Origin: JAGLCY01 sp965369705
Lineage (GTDB): Bacteria > Krumholzibacteriota > Krumholzibacteriia > LZORAL124-64-63
Reading direction: 5' to 3'
Length of the DNA: 33,378 nt
Assembly (NCBI GenBank): GCA_965369705.1
Contig: CBDURF010000013.1
Coordinates: 1-33,378, forward strand
In this document: positions 13,995-22,472 of the stretch, in pieces
How positions within the stretch are numbered: the stretch's first letter is position 1
Layout: every line of letters starts with the position of its first letter
Notes under the pieces: model-generated
The model's database searches: none
What the model saw: only the letters and a program-made list of their open reading frames with translations
Told to the model about the DNA's origin: nothing
Made by a program: the position numbers and the translations under genes

Positions 13995-15278
13995 TCAATA
14001 CAGGGGCCGGCCGAACTTATCCACGGTCGGTCCCGGATCCATCGCCTTGTCGGCGGGGAATTCCACGGGAATCTCGACGAAGCTGAAAGTTCCGGAGCCC
14101 GGATCGTGGGAACAACGGAGAAGCATTTCGTCCATGTACCCCACGACAAAGAAATTGCCCGGTTCGGTTCCCCAGATTCCCGTCAGGGTGACCGGGCCGT
14201 CGTACAGGACGGTCCGGGACCCGGTCTCTTCGGTGAAATTGTAATCCACGGTCTGATAGATGATCTTGCCTTCATCGGTGACCAGGTAGACGTTCCCCGG
14301 GGCGTCGAGCCAGATGGCCTGGATGCCGGCCCCCGGATCATGGGTGACAGCGGGGTAGAACTTGGACCATACGGTGTCGCCCCTGGACTCGGAAAGCCGG
14401 AAGAGCCAGCCTTCGGAGGTGCCCAGATAATTGCGGCTCAGATCGGCGGGGTCCGAGGTGCTGGCCAGCATCCATTCCGCTGTGACGATCTGCTCGCCGC
14501 TGAGGGGCCTGAGGATCCAGTCAGGCAGGACCTTGTAGGCATCCCCCGTCTCCGGATCCGGTTCTGGGAATAGGGTGTGGTCGGCCACGGCGAAGACGCC
14601 GCCCGTGGTGCCTTTCATCCCGTCGGGAATGCCGGTGAAGTTGGGGTCGTTGTAGGCTCCGCCGAGGAAGAAGCTGTTCACCGTGACCAGGGAGACCACA
14701 TCCTTGCTGAATTCCACTGTGTCGGTGGGGGCGCCGGTTTCGTCGAGAATCCAACTCAAGCCGGGGGTGCCCCCCCATGTGCTGCCGTTGAGTCTCAACA
14801 GGGTGCCCTCGAAACCACAGGCATAGATACTGCCAAGGAAGCGGCCGATGCCGTACAGGTTCTTGGTGGTGCCGCTGGACATGCCGCTCCAGCCGCCACC
14901 GGTATTGCGCAGGATCACGCCGCCGTGGCCGACCGCGAACAGGGTGCCGTCACCGGAGCCCCAGATCCTGGTGATGGCCTTGTTGGTACTTGCCGGGACC
15001 AGTGTCCACTGGTTCTGGGCGTTGCCGTCGTAGTGGAATACAGCGCCCTTGGTGCCGGCGGCGTAGATGTTGTCCGGAGCGGTGCCGTTGACGGTGTAAA
15101 GCCAGTTCTGAAATGGGGGCTCGGGGGCGGGGGTAAACAGCCCCTCCGGGGGGTCATCCTTGGAGCAGGCTCCGGCAAAAAGGATCAGCGCCAAAAGGGC
15201 GAGGGTCATGAGCACGGGAAGACAAAGCTTCGCCATGGGGCTGCTAGTGCCGGTCAGGGCGGACGCAATTTTGTTCAT
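13995..15278 (-). CDS. Lipoprotein with WG/G-type beta-propeller-like repeats
   Basis: About 427 residues from the preferred ATG at 15278 (GAGG upstream). A hydrophobic segment ends in FAGAC, with C38 as the likely lipidated cysteine; the lipobox is imperfect. The body carries repeats of the type (I/L)WG...(L/I)(F/Y)AVG..G.(I/L)(L/F)(R/H)..G..W, for example the units around NIYAAGTKGAVFHYDG and LFAVGHGGVILRNTGG. Such repeats form beta-propellers and are frequent in cell-surface proteins of FCB and myxobacterial lineages. An alternative start lies at 15236, nearer the hydrophobic segment but with no ribosome site. Function unknown; the protein is probably envelope-anchored. The pepF-like gene follows. 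Confidence 0.7.
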   Translation of the reverse strand: MNKIASALTGTSSPMAKLCLPVLMTLALLALILFAGACSKDDPPEGLFTPAPEPPFQNWLYTVNGTAPDNIYAAGTKGAVFHYDGNAQNQWTLVPASTNKAITRIWGSGDGTLFAVGHGGVILRNTGGGWSGMSSGTTKNLYGIGRFLGSIYACGFEGTLLRLNGSTWGGTPGLSWILDETGAPTDTVEFSKDVVSLVTVNSFFLGGAYNDPNFTGIPDGMKGTTGGVFAVADHTLFPEPDPETGDAYKVLPDWILRPLSGEQIVTAEWMLASTSDPADLSRNYLGTSEGWLFRLSESRGDTVWSKFYPAVTHDPGAGIQAIWLDAPGNVYLVTDEGKIIYQTVDYNFTEETGSRTVLYDGPVTLTGIWGTEPGNFFVVGYMDEMLLRCSHDPGSGTFSFVEIPVEFPADKAMDPGPTVDKFGRPLY

Positions 15279-15410
15279 CGCCGAGATATCCTCACGTTCA
15301 GCTGGTGGGGAGAACTGAGCGACCAACCACCGAATTCGGTGCATCCCCAAGGAAACAACCGATATTACCATGCCCGCCAGGAGGCAGAGGCCGCATTTCC
15401 AACTCATGAA

Positions 15411-15439
15411 TATATAGGGCTTCGTCAGATAAAAGTCCA
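15411..15439 (-). promoter_or_regulatory. Possible promoter for the propeller lipoprotein gene
   Basis: On the minus strand, TGGACT (15439-15434), a 17-bp spacer and TATATA (15416-15411). It sits in the 316-bp divergent gap 15279-15594 between the lipoprotein gene and nadA. The rest of that gap shows no gene; I found no convincing nadA promoter in it. Confidence 0.35.
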
Positions 15440-15594
15440 CACTTCATCAACCCGAAATTGGAAAGGACCCTTGCAGAAAACCCTACCTGTGACAAAATTA
15501 GCACGGGAAGGGGGTTCCTCGATGTTCGCGAGGCGGAGTTCCCGTTCCCGGGTCCCGGATAGTCGGGCCCGGTCCCCGGCAGAAACGAGAGGCC

Positions 15595-16554
15595 ATGACC
15601 GAATTACCGGCGGGGTCCGTTGATCCGACCCTCGATCTTTTCAGTGAAATCGATCGCCTGCGCAAGGAAATGAACGCGGTCGTCCTGGCCCATTTCTACC
15701 AGGAGCCGGATATCCAGGACATCGCCGATTTCATCGGCGACAGCCTGGCTCTCAGCCAGCGAGCCGCGGAGACCGAGGCGGAGGTCATCGTCTTCGCCGG
15801 CGTCCATTTCATGGCGGAAACGGCCAAGATCCTCAATCCGGGCAAGCAGGTTCTGTTGCCGGATCTGGAGGCCGGCTGCAGCTTGGCGGACGGCTGCCCG
15901 CCCGACGAATTCGCAGCCTTCCTGGCGGACTATCCCGATCACAAGGTGATCAGCTACATCAACTGTTCGGCCGCCACCAAGGCCATGAGCGACGTCATCT
16001 GCACCAGCAGCAACGCCGTGAAGATCGTGGCCTCGTTTCCCGCCGACCAGCCGCTGGTCTTCGCGCCGGACAAGTATCTGGGGGACTGGGTGTCGCGCAG
16101 CCTGGGCCGTCAGATGGAACTCTGGCCGGGCTCCTGTGAAGTCCACGAAATGTTCAACGAGAAGAAACTGGTCGAATTGAAGATCGCGCATCCCGATGCC
16201 CGCGTGACCGCCCATCCCGAATGTCCCGAAGCGGTCCTGCAGCACGCCGACCACATCGGGAGCACGTCGAGCATTCTGGCCTTCGCCCGCCAGACGGACG
16301 CCACCCGGATCATCGTGGTGACCGAGCCGGGCATCATCCACCAGATGCAGAAGGAGAATCCCGACAAGGAATTCATTCCGGCCCCTGGCAACGACGAGAC
16401 CTGCAACTGCAACGAGTGCCCCTACATGCGAAAGAATACCCTGGAAAAGCTCTACCTCTGCATGCGGGACCGCACGCCGGAAATCACCGTGGATCCAGCC
16501 CTGGCGGAGGCGGCGTTGGCACCCATCAGCAGGATGCTGGAACTCAGTCGGTGA
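15595..16554 (+). CDS. nadA: Quinolinate synthase
   Basis: A 319-residue [4Fe-4S] enzyme that condenses iminoaspartate with dihydroxyacetone phosphate to form quinolinate in de novo NAD synthesis. The three-fold related domains show LAHFYQ near residue 31, EAGCSLADGCP with C95, GSCEVHE with C181, and a C-terminal cysteine group C270/C272/C275 in CNCNECPYM. C95, C181 and one of the last group (probably C275) are the expected cluster ligands. ATG 15595 follows GAGAGG closely. The cysteine desulfurase gene starts 36 nt after its stop, which fits supply of sulfur for its cluster. No nadB or nadC is present in the window. Confidence 0.96.
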   Translation: MTELPAGSVDPTLDLFSEIDRLRKEMNAVVLAHFYQEPDIQDIADFIGDSLALSQRAAETEAEVIVFAGVHFMAETAKILNPGKQVLLPDLEAGCSLADGCPPDEFAAFLADYPDHKVISYINCSAATKAMSDVICTSSNAVKIVASFPADQPLVFAPDKYLGDWVSRSLGRQMELWPGSCEVHEMFNEKKLVELKIAHPDARVTAHPECPEAVLQHADHIGSTSSILAFARQTDATRIIVVTEPGIIHQMQKENPDKEFIPAPGNDETCNCNECPYMRKNTLEKLYLCMRDRTPEITVDPALAEAALAPISRMLELSR

Positions 16555-16590
16555 TTCACGGGGATTTCCAGGTTTTTCCGGGAGAGATCC

Positions 16591-17745
16591 ATGGCCCTGC
16601 GTACACCCGTCTATCTCGATCATCACGCCACCACGCCCCTCGATCCACGGGTCCTCGCCCTGCTCGAGCGTGTTCAGAGGGATCATTTCGGCAATCCGGC
16701 CAGCGCCGGGCACGCCTTCGGCTGGGCCGCGGCCCGACTGGTGGAGGAGGCCCGGGAAAAGGTGGCGCACCTGATAGGGGGTACGGCGAGGGAGATCGTC
16801 TTCACCTCCGGAGCGACCGAGGCGGACAACCTGGCTCTGCTGGGCGTTGTCCAAGTCTACGGATCGGGCGGCGGCCATGTGGTCACCTCGAACCTTGAAC
16901 ACGAGGCGGTGCGCGGGCCCCTGGCCGAGCTCGCGCGGCGTGGCGTCCGTGTTTCCACCGTCCGCGCGGATACCGACGGCCTGGTGGCGGCGGCCGACAT
17001 TGCGGCAGCCCTTCAGCCAGACACCATCCTGGTTTCGGTGATGGCCGCCCAGAACGAGATCGGAACCCTCCAGCCCGTGGCTGAGATCGGCCGGATCTGC
17101 AAGGAACGGGGCGTGTTGTTCCACACCGACGCGGCCCAGGCCGCCGGCAGGATTCCCCTGGATGTCGAACGGGACGGGGTCGACCTGATGTCCCTTTCCT
17201 CCCACAAGATCTATGGACCCAAGGGGGTGGGGGCCCTATACGTGCGCCGGCGCGACCCGCGGGTGACCCTGGCTCCGCTCCAGTTCGGCGGGGGGCAGGA
17301 ACGGGGCCTCCGCCCCGGCACGCTCAATGTGCCCGGCATCGCGGCTTTCGGAGAGGCCTGCCGTCTGGGGGAAGAGGAGATGACGGGCGAGGCCGAGCGT
17401 CTGCGCGGGTTGCGCGATCAGCTGTGGAGAGCCCTGGCTGGGGCCTTGGACGGGGTGTATATGAACGGTTCATACGAGGAGCGTTTGCCGGGCAATCTCA
17501 ACGTGAGCTTCGAAGGAGTCCGGGCCCACCGTCTGCTGGGGGGGCTGACGGTTCTGGCGGTTTCCTCCAGCTCGGCCTGTGCCAGCGGCGAAACCCGCCC
17601 CTCGGTCGTCCTGGAGGCCATCGGCGTGCCGGAGGAACTGGCCATGGCGAGCCTGCGGATCGGTCTCGGCCGCTTCAACACGGCCGAGGAAGTGGATTTC
17701 GCCGCGGCCAAGATCATCGAGGTCGTACGCAAACTTCGCGGCTGA
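16591..17745 (+). CDS. Cysteine desulfurase (NifS/IscS family)
   Basis: A 384-residue PLP enzyme releasing sulfur from cysteine as a persulfide. The N-terminal YLDHHATTPLDP motif is typical. The PLP lysine is K206 in SSHKIYGPKG, and the persulfide cysteine is C330 in SSACASGETRPS, both at nearly the same positions as in E. coli IscS. The product feeds iron-sulfur cluster or tRNA thiolation pathways. Its location immediately after nadA parallels the known pairing of a dedicated NifS-like enzyme with NadA in some bacteria; dedication here is inference. GGGAGAG precedes the ATG. No iscU or iscA neighbour is seen. Confidence 0.93.
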   Translation: MALRTPVYLDHHATTPLDPRVLALLERVQRDHFGNPASAGHAFGWAAARLVEEAREKVAHLIGGTAREIVFTSGATEADNLALLGVVQVYGSGGGHVVTSNLEHEAVRGPLAELARRGVRVSTVRADTDGLVAAADIAAALQPDTILVSVMAAQNEIGTLQPVAEIGRICKERGVLFHTDAAQAAGRIPLDVERDGVDLMSLSSHKIYGPKGVGALYVRRRDPRVTLAPLQFGGGQERGLRPGTLNVPGIAAFGEACRLGEEEMTGEAERLRGLRDQLWRALAGALDGVYMNGSYEERLPGNLNVSFEGVRAHRLLGGLTVLAVSSSSACASGETRPSVVLEAIGVPEELAMASLRIGLGRFNTAEEVDFAAAKIIEVVRKLRG

Positions 17746-17762
17746 ATCTTCAAGGCCGAATC

Positions 17763-17780
17763 TCCCCGCCAAGCAGGGGA
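17763..17780. terminator. Short hairpin between convergent nifS-like and S1 genes
   Basis: TCCCC (17763-17767) and GGGGA (17776-17780) pair around 8 nt in the 42-bp gap between convergent genes. There is no T run on either side, so any termination role is weakly supported. Confidence 0.25.
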
Positions 17781-17787
17781 AAGGGGG

Positions 17788-18972
17788 TCAATCCTCCTCG
17801 TAATCCGCGGCCTGTTTGCGCGAAAGGGATATCCGACGCCGGTCGAGATCCACGTCAAGGATGCGGACATTGATCTCTTCGTCCTCGTTCAGGACTTCCC
17901 GGGGGTGGATGACCCGCCGGTTGGCCAGTTCGGAGATATGGATCAGGCCTTCCACGCCGGGCTGGAGTTCCACGAAGACACCGAAATCCACCAGCCTGGT
18001 CACACGGCCGGTCACATCCTGACCGGGTACCATCGAACCGGCTGTTTCGGGCCAGGGGTCGGTGGCCAGCGCCTTGATGGATAGGCTGATGCGTTCGGAA
18101 CGCCCCATGCCCAGGTTCTGGATTTCCAGGACCTTGACCTTGATGGTCTGGCCTTCCTTGAGAACATCAGAGGGGTCGCCCACCCGCTGATGGGAAATCT
18201 GCGAAATATGGACCAGTCCTTCGATGCCGCCAATATCCACGAAGGCGCCGAAGGGGACCAAGCGGGTGACGATGCCTTCCAGGTTGTCCCCCAGGGCCAA
18301 GGATTCCCGGGTGGTGTTGGCCTGGGATTCCCGGTCGGCCTGCAGGAGGGCCCGGCGGGACACGACGATGTTGCGTCCGTCCTCGGACAGTTCCAGGATC
18401 TTGAATTGGTACGTCTGACCGACAAAGATATCAGGATTGTCCGCACGCCGCACATCGATCTGGCTGAAGGGACAGAAGGCCCGCGTTCCGTCCAGATCGA
18501 CGGAAAAACCGCCCTTGTTGGTGCTGCCGACCTTGCCCTTGATGGGCGTGCCCGCCGCAAAGGCCGCGGTGAGGGCCTCGTGTCCGGCTTCCCTGAGATT
18601 GATCGCCAGGGTGAGCTTGAGGCCGTCCGGCGTTTTCTGAACGTAGGCGGTGATCTCATCCCCGACCTGGAATTTCATCTCGCCGTCGGCGTCCTTGAGC
18701 TCCTGAACGGACATGGGCAATTCGTTCCGCAGCCCGCAATCGACGAAGGCGTCTGGCCCGTCGATCTGGATGATCTTTCCGGTCAGCTTGTCGCCGGGCT
18801 TGGCTTCCGAGGGTGCGGCGTGTTCAGAGGCCGCGAGCATCTCCGCAAATTCATTCGCATTCCCGTTGGGTTCGTCGGATTCCCCGCTCACGATGGATTC
18901 TTGGCCGTCGGGTTCGCGGTCCTGGGTTTCTGAATCGGGAGGGGTCGGGTTTTCGTTCTGGTCGCTGGTCAT
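17788..18972 (-). CDS. S1 RNA-binding domain protein (ribosomal protein S1-like, four S1 repeats)
   Basis: A 394-residue protein. An acidic, disordered-looking N-terminus (about 1-55) precedes four S1 OB-fold repeats at about 58-125, 141-208, 227-300 and 316-386. The third and fourth are canonical, with GIVTRLVPFGAFVDI..GIEGLVHISQIS and GRVTRLVDFGVFVEL..GVEGLIHISEL. The first two are divergent. E. coli S1 has six repeats and binds mRNA on the 30S subunit. A four-repeat form could be a shortened S1 or a separate RNA-binding factor. The ATG follows AGGA. A TGC-TATATT extended -10 lies upstream at 19080-19072. It is monocistronic between a convergent gene and the end of the next minus-strand gene. 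Confidence 0.88.
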   Translation of the reverse strand: MTSDQNENPTPPDSETQDREPDGQESIVSGESDEPNGNANEFAEMLAASEHAAPSEAKPGDKLTGKIIQIDGPDAFVDCGLRNELPMSVQELKDADGEMKFQVGDEITAYVQKTPDGLKLTLAINLREAGHEALTAAFAAGTPIKGKVGSTNKGGFSVDLDGTRAFCPFSQIDVRRADNPDIFVGQTYQFKILELSEDGRNIVVSRRALLQADRESQANTTRESLALGDNLEGIVTRLVPFGAFVDIGGIEGLVHISQISHQRVGDPSDVLKEGQTIKVKVLEIQNLGMGRSERISLSIKALATDPWPETAGSMVPGQDVTGRVTRLVDFGVFVELQPGVEGLIHISELANRRVIHPREVLNEDEEINVRILDVDLDRRRISLSRKQAADYEED

Positions 18973-19071
18973 TTCCTGGTCCTGTTCTCATGGGTCCCGG
19001 AGTCTCGTTCGCACGGTTATCCCAGGGTGAACCCGGCATCCGGGGCCACCCAATACGTACACTGCCTGAGA

Positions 19072-19080
19072 AATATAGCA
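19072..19080 (-). promoter_or_regulatory. Extended -10 promoter for the S1-domain gene
   Basis: On the minus strand TGC-TATATT, that is TGn followed by a good -10, about 100 nt before the ATG at 18972. No clear -35 is visible, as is usual for extended -10 promoters. The rest of the 18973-19168 gap shows nothing else convincing. Confidence 0.4.
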
Positions 19081-19168
19081 CAAGATATTGGCCATTCCCA
19101 CATCCCGTATTCGGAAAAATCGAGTTGGAGCCGGCAGTTGGTGGGTCGCCGGGGATACAAGGAATCCG

Positions 19169-21265
19169 CTACTTGATCAGGGTCATTCTGCGGGTGGTGG
19201 AAAAATCCCCGGTCTCAAGCCGGTACAGGTAGATTCCCGCCGCCGCCATACGGCCCGCGGAGTCCCGGCCGTCCCAGACCGCGTGATGGCGGCCCGCGGA
19301 CAGGGTCTCGTTCACCAGAGTCACTACCAACCGGCCGGCCGGATCGTAGATCCGCAGGCGGACCGGTCCCGACTTGGCGATCTCGAAGTCCAGCCGGGTC
19401 GAGGGATTGAAGGGATTGGGCACGGCTTCAGCCAGGACGTTGCCGGCCGGCGATCCGGGGAATGGAATTCCTGAAATTTCCGAGGGAGATCGCGGCGGGC
19501 TTTCATTCCCCACCATGTCCACGGTGGTGATCTTGTAGACGAAATCCCAGGGATGGATCGTGGGGTCGGTCCCGGCCGAAACGAAAGTCTCCTGCAGCAG
19601 GTTGCCTGGCCCTGGTACGAAGTCCGGATCACTTGAACGATAGATCCGGTGGAGCTTGAAATCGGTCTCCGGGGCGTCGTCCCAGTCCAGGTCGACCCCA
19701 TCCGCCCGGTAGGCGGCCACCACGCTGGTGGGAAGGCCCGGAGCTTCGACATCATAGATTTCCACGATCTCATCCACGTTGATATGCCCGAAGGGTCCGG
19801 TCTCCTCGTCGACGATGCGGATGATGCACTCCAGACCCTGGTAGGGCACCAGGTTCCATTCCCGCGGGGTCATGGGGTCGCTGTCCTGGCCCGTTTCCGA
19901 GAAGATGATGGTGGAGTCGGAGGCGTTCACCAAGGCGACGTAGCAGGTGGTCGGGTAGTCGCCGCCGCCCACGAGCAGAAACATTCGCTGGCCGGTCACG
20001 ATGAAGGGATGGCTTTCCAGGATCCCGGTCACGCCGTCGCCCAACTGGGTCCCGGGTCCGCCCCGGCCGGACAGAGGCCCCTGGTAGTATTCCTTGCTGC
20101 CGTAATATCCATTGCCCACCATCCCCACGGAGGGCTCCCCGCGCCAGAGGGGATTGTCCCCGAAAATAGGATTGCCCAAGTTGGCGGTTCCGGTGTGGAC
20201 GGGCCAGTCGTCATCCAGGGGGTGGGGTTTGTGGACCAGGGGGTTGGCGCCGTCCGGATCGGTCAGCAGGGTGTCCAACCGCACCACATAGGCCAGATCG
20301 ATGCCATTGGGCTGCAGGTAGGGAGCGAGCCGCGAAAAGATGCGGGCCTCAGGATCGAATTCATCGATCTCGGGCGCATAGCCGTAATCCAGCAGGACCC
20401 GATTCGCCATGGTCCAATCCCCGGGCTGTTGGGCGGACAGCAACGTGATGCCGGGAGTGTCGTACTCCCCGAAGAGCAGATGATGGTAGTCCCCGATGAC
20501 ATGGTATTGCGCACTCTCCAGAACACGCCACCTGTCCGTCCCGTCATGAGCGAAGAGAATTCCTACATCCAGCCAGTTTTCCAAATCGATCGAGGTGCCG
20601 TGGTACAGGACGCCCGTGTTCACACCCAGCCATTGCTGGGCCGTGACCAGCATGTGCCACTGGTTGTCCTGCCGATAGACGAAGGGATCCCGGAAATTGC
20701 TCCATGAGTGGCTGGGGTCCCAGACGTACTGGTTTGTGTCGGGAACGACGGTGGGGTTGGTCGAGGATTTGTTCCAGGTGAAGAGATCTTCGGAATAGGC
20801 CATGCAGATGCGCTGGTTCATCTGGCTGTCGCAGCCGGTGTAGGCGATGACCCAGCGGTTGTTAGTCTCGTCGCGGAAGACGTCCGGCGCCCAAATCGCC
20901 CCGCTGTCCCAGGAATCCGGCCCGGCGGTCAGGATCGGTCCTTCGATATCCCAGTGCTTCAGGTCCGGACTGGTGGCGTGCCAGATCGTATCGGCCCGGG
21001 TGGCATGGGGAGTGGATTCGAGGATGGTGTGGTAATAGATGTGGTAAACGGAGTCCGGCCGGATGATACTGAAATCCCACACCTGACGCAGGGAATGCTG
21101 AAAGTATTTCTGCTCGAAATCGAGCCGGACCAGGGCCTCCGTCCGCTGGGGTCGGCATAGATCGGGCAGGGAAACCAGAGCAACCAGAGAAACCAGAACG
21201 ACTACAGTCCTGATGGCGTAACGGGCTGGAAGGGAAGGACCTGGGATCCCGGTGAGTGCGGCCAA
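19169..21265 (-). CDS. Secreted GH43/GH32-like five-bladed-propeller enzyme with C-terminal FlgD-type Ig domain
   Basis: About 698 residues. A hydrophobic segment at about 21-34 acts as signal or anchor. A furanosidase-like propeller follows with WAPDVF (125-130) and NFRDPFV (190-196), the RDP motif that GH32/GH43/GH68 share. Candidate catalytic residues are D64 or D71, D193 and E250. A fibronectin-III-like module (about 520-610) and a C-terminal FlgD-like Ig domain (VPNPFNPSTRL ... GIYLYRLETG ... MTLIK) close the protein; such ends are typical of secreted proteins in FCB-type bacteria. No in-frame ATG lies between the promoter and the hydrophobic segment. TTG at 21265 with GGGGAG 7 nt upstream is the best start. 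Substrate (probably a polysaccharide or furanoside) is not determinable. Confidence 0.8.
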   Translation of the reverse strand: MAALTGIPGPSLPARYAIRTVVVLVSLVALVSLPDLCRPQRTEALVRLDFEQKYFQHSLRQVWDFSIIRPDSVYHIYYHTILESTPHATRADTIWHATSPDLKHWDIEGPILTAGPDSWDSGAIWAPDVFRDETNNRWVIAYTGCDSQMNQRICMAYSEDLFTWNKSSTNPTVVPDTNQYVWDPSHSWSNFRDPFVYRQDNQWHMLVTAQQWLGVNTGVLYHGTSIDLENWLDVGILFAHDGTDRWRVLESAQYHVIGDYHHLLFGEYDTPGITLLSAQQPGDWTMANRVLLDYGYAPEIDEFDPEARIFSRLAPYLQPNGIDLAYVVRLDTLLTDPDGANPLVHKPHPLDDDWPVHTGTANLGNPIFGDNPLWRGEPSVGMVGNGYYGSKEYYQGPLSGRGGPGTQLGDGVTGILESHPFIVTGQRMFLLVGGGDYPTTCYVALVNASDSTIIFSETGQDSDPMTPREWNLVPYQGLECIIRIVDEETGPFGHINVDEIVEIYDVEAPGLPTSVVAAYRADGVDLDWDDAPETDFKLHRIYRSSDPDFVPGPGNLLQETFVSAGTDPTIHPWDFVYKITTVDMVGNESPPRSPSEISGIPFPGSPAGNVLAEAVPNPFNPSTRLDFEIAKSGPVRLRIYDPAGRLVVTLVNETLSAGRHHAVWDGRDSAGRMAAAGIYLYRLETGDFSTTRRMTLIK

Positions 21266-21320
21266 GGGGTATCTCCCCAAGTTCTGGCGCTGGAGTTTCT
21301 TGTCTGAAGATGTACCCAAT

Positions 21321-21349
21321 AGCTTATCATATACCGGCAGAGTGGTCAA
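21321..21349 (-). promoter_or_regulatory. Promoter for the GH43/GH32-like gene
   Basis: On the minus strand TTGACC (21349-21344), a 17-bp spacer and TAAGCT (21326-21321) preceded by an extended TGA. It predicts a start near 21313, which excludes upstream in-frame ATG codons overlapping the divergent gene and supports the TTG start at 21265. Confidence 0.45.
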
Positions 21350-21380
21350 ATTTTCCTTCCTCGGCGGGGGAGAGGGTGAC

Positions 21381-22472
21381 ATGTCCAACCTGAGTCTCAT
21401 TACGCGGACGCTGGCCTGGTTATGCCTGGCGTGGGCGCTGGGGTCCGTGTCCCCGGAAGTCTCCGCCGCGTCCACCCGTTCCGAATCAGCGGACAGGGCG
21501 CGGACGGGGCTGGCCGAGATCGACAGCCTCCTGGAGTCGGGCCAGTCCGCCGCGGCGGTGCGGAAAGCCCAGAGGCTCTTCAAGCAAATGGGTGCCGATC
21601 CCCTCTACGGATGGCAGATCCAGGGCCGTCTGGGCCTGGCCCAGTTGCGTGACGGGAAACCGGCCGAAGCCCTGCCGCATCTGGAAGCCGTGATACGCCG
21701 CAATCCCAATGATCATGTGGGCCATCGCAATTTCGCCGCTGCCCTGTTGGCCATCGGGAGGAAGGGACGGGCATTGACGGAATTCAGTCTCGCCGTGGAA
21801 CTGGCGCCCGGCGATTACGAAGCGCGACTGGAATACGGCCAGGTCCTGGCCCTATTCGGCGATGTTCAGAAATCCCGCACCCAACTCGAGGTGGCACGAT
21901 CCCTGTGTGCGGACTGTCCGGAAGCCGACCGAGCGTTGGCCGGGGTTCTGTTGGAGGCCGGGGAGTTCGAAGCCGCGATCGAACCCCTCGGACGGATCAT
22001 GGTCCGGGAACCGACGGCCTGGGCCCGGCGGAGTCTCGCCCAGGCCATGGCGGGCGCCGGGCGCGATCGGGATCTGCTCGATTTTCTGGATACCCACGCC
22101 TTGACCGGTCTGTCCGCCGAGGAAATGAATCTGGCGGTGGAAACCGAGGGGCGCCTGGGCGAATCGGCCCGCTCCCTGGTCTGCCTGCGGGCCCTGACCG
22201 ATCCGGCGGCTCTTCCCGGCGGCCTTGATGATGGATTGTTGACGGACCATGGATTCTGGGGCAGGGTCTCCCTCAATCTTCTCGAATCAGGAAATTACGA
22301 CGAGGGGCTGGAAGCCGTGGAAAGGGCCATAAGCCTCGCTGGTGAAAATGTCGTCTACCGGAACAATCGGGTGGTCCTCCTGCTGAAGCTCGGTCGCCGG
22401 GAAGAGGCTGCCGGGGAATGGGAGGAAGTGTTGCGTCTGGATCCATCCCTTGAGAAAAAGGAATCCGAATGA
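21381..22472 (+). CDS. Exported tetratricopeptide-repeat protein
   Basis: A 363-residue protein with a signal peptide (hydrophobic TLAWLCLAWALGSV, cleavage likely near VSA before ASTRS). TPR-like helical pairs follow, for example PLYGWQIQGRLGLAQLRDGK, DHVGHRNFAAALLAIGRKGR and DYEARLEYGQVLALFGDVQK, each with the A/G-rich TPR spacing and terminal prolines. TPRs are protein-protein interaction scaffolds, here likely periplasmic. GGGAGAGGGTGAC precedes the ATG at 21381; longer in-frame extensions to GTG 21252 would remove the signal peptide from the N-terminus. Its stop overlaps the next gene (ATGA at 22469-22472), so it is coupled to a TonB-C lipoprotein. Confidence 0.78.
   Translation: MSNLSLITRTLAWLCLAWALGSVSPEVSAASTRSESADRARTGLAEIDSLLESGQSAAAVRKAQRLFKQMGADPLYGWQIQGRLGLAQLRDGKPAEALPHLEAVIRRNPNDHVGHRNFAAALLAIGRKGRALTEFSLAVELAPGDYEARLEYGQVLALFGDVQKSRTQLEVARSLCADCPEADRALAGVLLEAGEFEAAIEPLGRIMVREPTAWARRSLAQAMAGAGRDRDLLDFLDTHALTGLSAEEMNLAVETEGRLGESARSLVCLRALTDPAALPGGLDDGLLTDHGFWGRVSLNLLESGNYDEGLEAVERAISLAGENVVYRNNRVVLLLKLGRREEAAGEWEEVLRLDPSLEKKESE

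Noticed and set aside
15470..15500. Possible nadA promoter TTGCAG-N17-AAAATT
   Set aside because: Both hexamers match only 3 of 6 positions; too weak to call.
15527..15538. 12-base string CGCGAGGCGGAG also present at 23480-23491, both in leaders
   Set aside because: In 33 kb of GC-rich sequence many 12-mers recur by chance; flanks do not match, and no symmetry or spacing supports a site.
19100..19168. Possible terminator after the GH43/GH32-like gene (GCCGG/CCGGC stem, later T5)
   Set aside because: The loop is 12 nt and the T run is 8 nt or more away from the stem, so it does not form a credible intrinsic terminator.
21266..21583. N-terminal extension of the GH43/GH32-like protein up to 21583
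   Set aside because: It would overlap the divergent TPR gene and lie upstream of the predicted promoter; the text has no signal-peptide character.
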